NCBI GenBank assembly: GCA_946886245.1
Contig: CAMPIF010000007.1
Location: 1-25,742, forward strand
DNA from: Ectopseudomonas composti
GTDB lineage: Bacteria; Pseudomonadota; Gammaproteobacteria; Pseudomonadales; Pseudomonadaceae
Length of the DNA: 25,742 nucleotides
Reading direction: 5' to 3'
Shown here piece after piece: positions 22,657 to 25,742 of the stretch (the first letter of the stretch is position 1; each line of letters begins with the position of its first letter). Under the pieces are notes generated by a model. It did no database searches. It saw only the letters and a list, made by a program, of their open reading frames with translations, and was not told where the DNA came from. Both the position numbers and the translations under genes were made by a program.

Positions 22657-25146
22657 TCAGCTCGGCGCGCCTTCACCCTCGCCTTTCTTGCGCCGTGGCG
22701 CCTTGGCCGGTTTCGCCGCGGCCGCCTCGGCTTCTGCCTTTGCCTTGTCTGCGTCGGCCGGCTTGGTCTCTTCCTCCAGCCCGATCTCGGCGATATCGCG
22801 CAAGCGCTCGACCACACGGGCGTTGACGCTGCCTTTGGGGAAGCGACCCTTCTCATCCGGATGGCCGGCCGCCTCGCCGACCAGCAGGCTCAGCGCCTCG
22901 TCGACATGGCGCACGGCATAGACGTTGAACTGCCCCGCACGCACCGCCTGCAATACGCGGTCGTCGAGCATCAGATTGGCGACGTTGGAGTGCGGGATGA
23001 TCACCCCCTGCTCGCCGGTCAGGCCGCGCGCTTCGCACAGACGGAAGAAGCCTTCGATCTTCTCGTTGACCCCGCCGACCGCCTGCACCTCGCCGAACTG
23101 GTTGATCGAACCGGTGATGGCGAAGCACTGCTTGAGCGGGGTGCGCGACAACGCCGAGATCAGCGTGCAGACCTCGCCGAGCGAGGCGCTATCGCCGTCG
23201 ACGTAGCCGTAGGACTGTTCCAGGGCAATGCTGGCGGAGATTTCCAGCGGGAACTCCTGGGCATAGCGGCTGCCGAGGAAGCCGGTGAGGATCATCACGC
23301 CCTTGGAGTGGATCGGCTGGCCAAGGCTGACTTCGCGCTCGATGTCGACGATGCCGCTGCCGCCCGGATAGACGGTGGCGGAAATCCGCGCCGGCACACC
23401 GAAGGCCGAGTCACCCACCTCCAGCACGGTCAGGCCGTTGCACTTGCCGACGGCAGCGCCGCAGGTGTCGATGAGGATGATGCCGGCCAGCATGTCGTCG
23501 ATGATCCGCGCCGATACACGTCCGGTGCGCGTGGCCTTGGCCTTGAGCGCACGCTCGATGTGACCGACGTCGGTGATGCTTTCCCCGGCCAGCTGGCGAA
23601 TGAAATCGGCCTCGCTGACCAGCTGGAACAGGTCGCCGATGCGCGCCGACAGGCGTCCCTGGTGCTCGGCCAGACGCGCGCTGTGGGTCGCCAGGCGCGC
23701 CACCGCAGCGCCGGTCAAGGGCGCCATGCCTTCTTCCGAGGTGCGCGTTTTCATCAGTTGCGCGAATTGCTCCAGGCTTTCTTCGGCGAGCGGGATGTCC
23801 TCGTCGAAGTCGACCAGTACACGGAACATCTCCTGGAAGTCCGGATCGGCGTCCTGCAGCGCGTAATAGAGCTGACGCGAGCCAATGATGATGACCTTCA
23901 GCTGCAGCGCAATGACCTGCGGGCTGAGCGTGACGGTGGCGATGCGGCCGAGATCGCCCAGCGGCGATTCCATCTTCAACTGGCGCGAATGCAGGGCGCG
24001 CTTGAGCGCTTCCCAGACGAAGGGCTCACTGAGCAGTTTTTCCGCCTCGACCACCAGGTAGCCACCGTTGGCGCGGTGCAGGGCGCCGGGGCGCAACTGA
24101 CGGTAGCTGGTGTACAGCGCGCCCTGGTCGGAGCTGTACTCGATGCGGCCGAACAGGTTGTCGTAGGTCGGGTGCGACTCGAACACCACCGGTGCCCCCC
24201 CGTTGGCGTGATGACCGACCACCAGGCTCGGGCAGTAGATTTCCTCCAGCAGCTTGCGCAGTTGCGGGTCGGCCTTGTCGACATCCACCAGTTGCTCGAC
24301 GGCGGTTTTCAGCAGGTTGACCTGCATCGCCTGCAGATAGGCGCAGACACCGGCGTTTTCCGCGTACTTCTCCGACAATGGCGCCAAGAGCGGTTGCAGG
24401 GCGACGGTGATGGTCTCCTCATTGAGTTGACGCAGCAGGTTGCTCGACTCGCGCTTCCACTGCGGCAGGCTGGCCAGCTCTTCGTTCAGGCGCTCCTCCA
24501 GCGCGGCGATATCCGCGTGGAAGCGCTCGCGCTCGGCTTCCGGCAACTGGGCGAACTCGGCTTCGTCCAGCGCCTTGCCGTCGGCCATCGGGGTAAAGGC
24601 GATGTTGGTGCTGTCGCGGTACAGGGCCACGCCCTTCTCCAGCGACAGCTTCTCGATCACGTCCAGCGCCTGGTCGTAGCGCTTGTTGAAGCTGCGATCG
24701 ATGGCGCTCTTCTTCTGCTGGTAGGTCGGCGTTTCGAACACTGCCGGGAAGGTGGCCAGCAGGTTGTCGATCAACTGGTTGATATCGGCGATGAACGCAC
24801 TCGCGGTGCCGGATGGTAGCTCCAGCGCGCGCGGTTCGCGCGGCTCGTCGAAATGGTTGACGTAGACCCGGTCGGCCGGCGTCTCCATGCGCTTGGCCTC
24901 GGCCTTGAGGTAGCGCTGCACGAAGGAGAAGCGCCCAGTGCCCGGCTCGCCCATGACGAACACGTTGTAGCCAGGGCGCGGCATGGCCACGCCGAACTGC
25001 AGGGCCTCGACCGCGCGGGCCTGGCCCAGTACGCCGCGGAAAGGTTCGAGATCATCGGTGCTGCTGAAGTTGAACTGCTCGGGGGCGAAGGGGCGGGTCA
25101 GTGAGTCGGGGGCAAGGCGCAAAGCATCGAGGCTACGCTTGGACAT
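22657..25146 (-). CDS. Lon-family ATP-dependent protease, LonB/LonH-like
   Basis: An 829-residue AAA+ protease without the classical Lon N-terminal substrate domain. The ATPase starts early: a Walker A-like GEPGTGR at residues 66-72 has Arg72 where most P-loops have Lys, a common state in this subfamily (AAA_32). A long helical insertion (about 150-260) follows. The C-terminal proteolytic domain (about 560-780) holds the Ser-Lys dyad: Ser653 in DGDSASLGE and Lys696 in GGVNEKIEG, spaced 43 residues apart as in Lon. The last 40 residues are a Lys/Ala/Glu-rich disordered tail (AEAEAAAAKPAKAPRRKKGE). It is probably cytoplasmic protein quality control, but the substrates are unknown. The ATG has AAGGAT about 7 bases upstream. 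It is divergent from the antiporter gene. Confidence 0.94.
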   Translation of the reverse strand: MSKRSLDALRLAPDSLTRPFAPEQFNFSSTDDLEPFRGVLGQARAVEALQFGVAMPRPGYNVFVMGEPGTGRFSFVQRYLKAEAKRMETPADRVYVNHFDEPREPRALELPSGTASAFIADINQLIDNLLATFPAVFETPTYQQKKSAIDRSFNKRYDQALDVIEKLSLEKGVALYRDSTNIAFTPMADGKALDEAEFAQLPEAERERFHADIAALEERLNEELASLPQWKRESSNLLRQLNEETITVALQPLLAPLSEKYAENAGVCAYLQAMQVNLLKTAVEQLVDVDKADPQLRKLLEEIYCPSLVVGHHANGGAPVVFESHPTYDNLFGRIEYSSDQGALYTSYRQLRPGALHRANGGYLVVEAEKLLSEPFVWEALKRALHSRQLKMESPLGDLGRIATVTLSPQVIALQLKVIIIGSRQLYYALQDADPDFQEMFRVLVDFDEDIPLAEESLEQFAQLMKTRTSEEGMAPLTGAAVARLATHSARLAEHQGRLSARIGDLFQLVSEADFIRQLAGESITDVGHIERALKAKATRTGRVSARIIDDMLAGIILIDTCGAAVGKCNGLTVLEVGDSAFGVPARISATVYPGGSGIVDIEREVSLGQPIHSKGVMILTGFLGSRYAQEFPLEISASIALEQSYGYVDGDSASLGEVCTLISALSRTPLKQCFAITGSINQFGEVQAVGGVNEKIEGFFRLCEARGLTGEQGVIIPHSNVANLMLDDRVLQAVRAGQFNVYAVRHVDEALSLLVGEAAGHPDEKGRFPKGSVNARVVERLRDIAEIGLEEETKPADADKAKAEAEAAAAKPAKAPRRKKGEGEGAPS

Positions 25147-25329
25147 TGGCGATCCTTATAGCGGGCGGAAGTTTCCGCAAAACATGGCGTGATTCTGGGC
25201 CTGTGGTACGAGCAGGATCAAGGCTTGATTCATGGCAATGCGCTAAATCGGGTCTGCGATAAGCTTCCATCTGTTCCTCTGCGAAGCCTGCGGCCACGGC
25301 GGGCAGCACCACAACCGAGAGCCTTGCCT

Positions 25330-25742
25330 ATGAGTGCCTTTCAGGAAATCGCCGCCCTGCTCAGCCTGTCCGCCCTGCTGGGCATGCTCGCCGTCAGGCT
25401 GCGCCAGCCACTGATCATCGCCTACATCCTGGTCGGTATCATCGCCGGCCCCGCCGCGATGAATCTGGCTGGCAATCACAGCTCGATCAGCCTGCTGTCG
25501 GAAATTGGCATCACGGTGCTGCTGTTCGTCGTCGGCCTCAAGCTGGACATGCATCTGGTGCGCACGCTGGGCGCCGTAGCCCTGGCCACCGGCCTGGGCC
25601 AACTGACCTTCACCATCATCGCCGGCCTGGTTCTGTGCCGCCTGCTGGGGCTGGACTGGGCGAGTGCCGGCTACGTGGCCGTGGCGCTGACATTTTCCAG
25701 CACCATCATCATCGTCAAGCTGCTGTCGGACAAAGGCGAGAT
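25330..25742 (+). CDS. CPA2 family cation/proton antiporter, Kef type (cut by window edge)
   Basis: The first 137 codons of an inner-membrane antiporter of the monovalent cation:proton antiporter-2 family are present. At least four hydrophobic helices are visible: residues about 5-22, 28-45 (IIAYILVGIIAGP), 55-72 (EIGITVLLFVVGLKLD) and 82-104, with a further one (VALTFSSTIIIVKLLSDKGE) at the edge. The segment FVVGLKLD and the SSTIIIVKLLSD motif are typical of KefB/KefC and YbaL-like proteins. Any C-terminal TrkA-N regulatory domain lies beyond the window, so KefB, KefC or YbaL cannot be distinguished. The ATG at 25330 follows a weak GAGAG element and stands 183 bases from the divergent Lon-like gene. 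Confidence 0.9.
   Translation, partial: MSAFQEIAALLSLSALLGMLAVRLRQPLIIAYILVGIIAGPAAMNLAGNHSSISLLSEIGITVLLFVVGLKLDMHLVRTLGAVALATGLGQLTFTIIAGLVLCRLLGLDWASAGYVAVALTFSSTIIIVKLLSDKGE

Noticed and set aside
22861..24819. Plus-strand open frame of 652 codons
   Set aside because: It is entirely antisense to the Lon-like protease, which has a complete Ser-Lys dyad and clear family motifs; the antisense product has biased composition.
25155..25182. TTTTGC/TATAAG promoter for the Lon-like gene
   Set aside because: The TATAAG element overlaps the gene's own ribosome site, so the transcript would start next to the ATG; the real promoter must lie further upstream.

Overview
The window looks like chromosomal DNA of a Pseudomonas-type gammaproteobacterium, perhaps the P. 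mendocina/oleovorans side of the genus. The DNA is GC-rich with strong C/G third-position bias. The gene families (GudD/KdgD/TctCBA aldarate genes, FklB next to a small probably iron-regulated gene, YqhA, a LonB/LonH-like protease) are typical of that genus. The species assignment is inference from remembered protein similarity.

Region 1 (1-14519) is an aldarate (D-glucarate, galactarate, probably L-talarate) catabolic island. On the minus strand, in transcription order, lie kdgD, gudD copy 1, a GudP/GarP-type MFS permease, garD, a D-2-hydroxyglutarate dehydrogenase-like flavoprotein and the start of an NAD(P) 2-hydroxyacid dehydrogenase that runs off the left edge. Divergent from kdgD, across a 548-base control region, is a plus-strand operon of a second, divergent gudD-like gene followed by tctC, tctB and tctA, which form a tripartite tricarboxylate-type uptake system. 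A LysR regulator follows, tail to tail with an L-talarate/galactarate dehydratase. Four dehydratases from three families would all feed 5-dehydro-4-deoxy-D-glucarate to KdgD. KdgD makes 2-oxoglutarate semialdehyde; the dehydrogenase expected to finish the route is not in the window.

Region 2 (14520-17834) holds a methyl-accepting chemotaxis protein and a 76-residue gene behind a Fur-box-like promoter. It is followed by a strong terminator hairpin, three tandem 102-base hairpin-bearing repeats, and fklB, whose stop codon lies inside the third repeat.

Region 3 (17999-21431) is the most distinctive part. It is a compact minus-strand operon of four genes joined by three successive 4-base GTGA stop/start overlaps: a 100-residue protein, a fusion of a DnaQ-like exonuclease fold (catalytic residues lost) with a UvrC/Cho-type GIY-YIG nuclease and a UvrC-like cysteine cluster, an iron-sulfur (6-4) photolyase of the PhrB type, and a 48-residue cysteine protein of the DUF2256 type. 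Its promoter region carries TATACA/TGTACA repeats that resemble operators of light-sensing MerR regulators.

Region 4 (21506-25742) contains yqhA, an unrecognised conserved-looking small gene, DnaA-box-like sequences, a Lon-family protease of the LonB/LonH type, and the divergent start of a CPA2 (Kef-type) cation/proton antiporter cut by the right edge.
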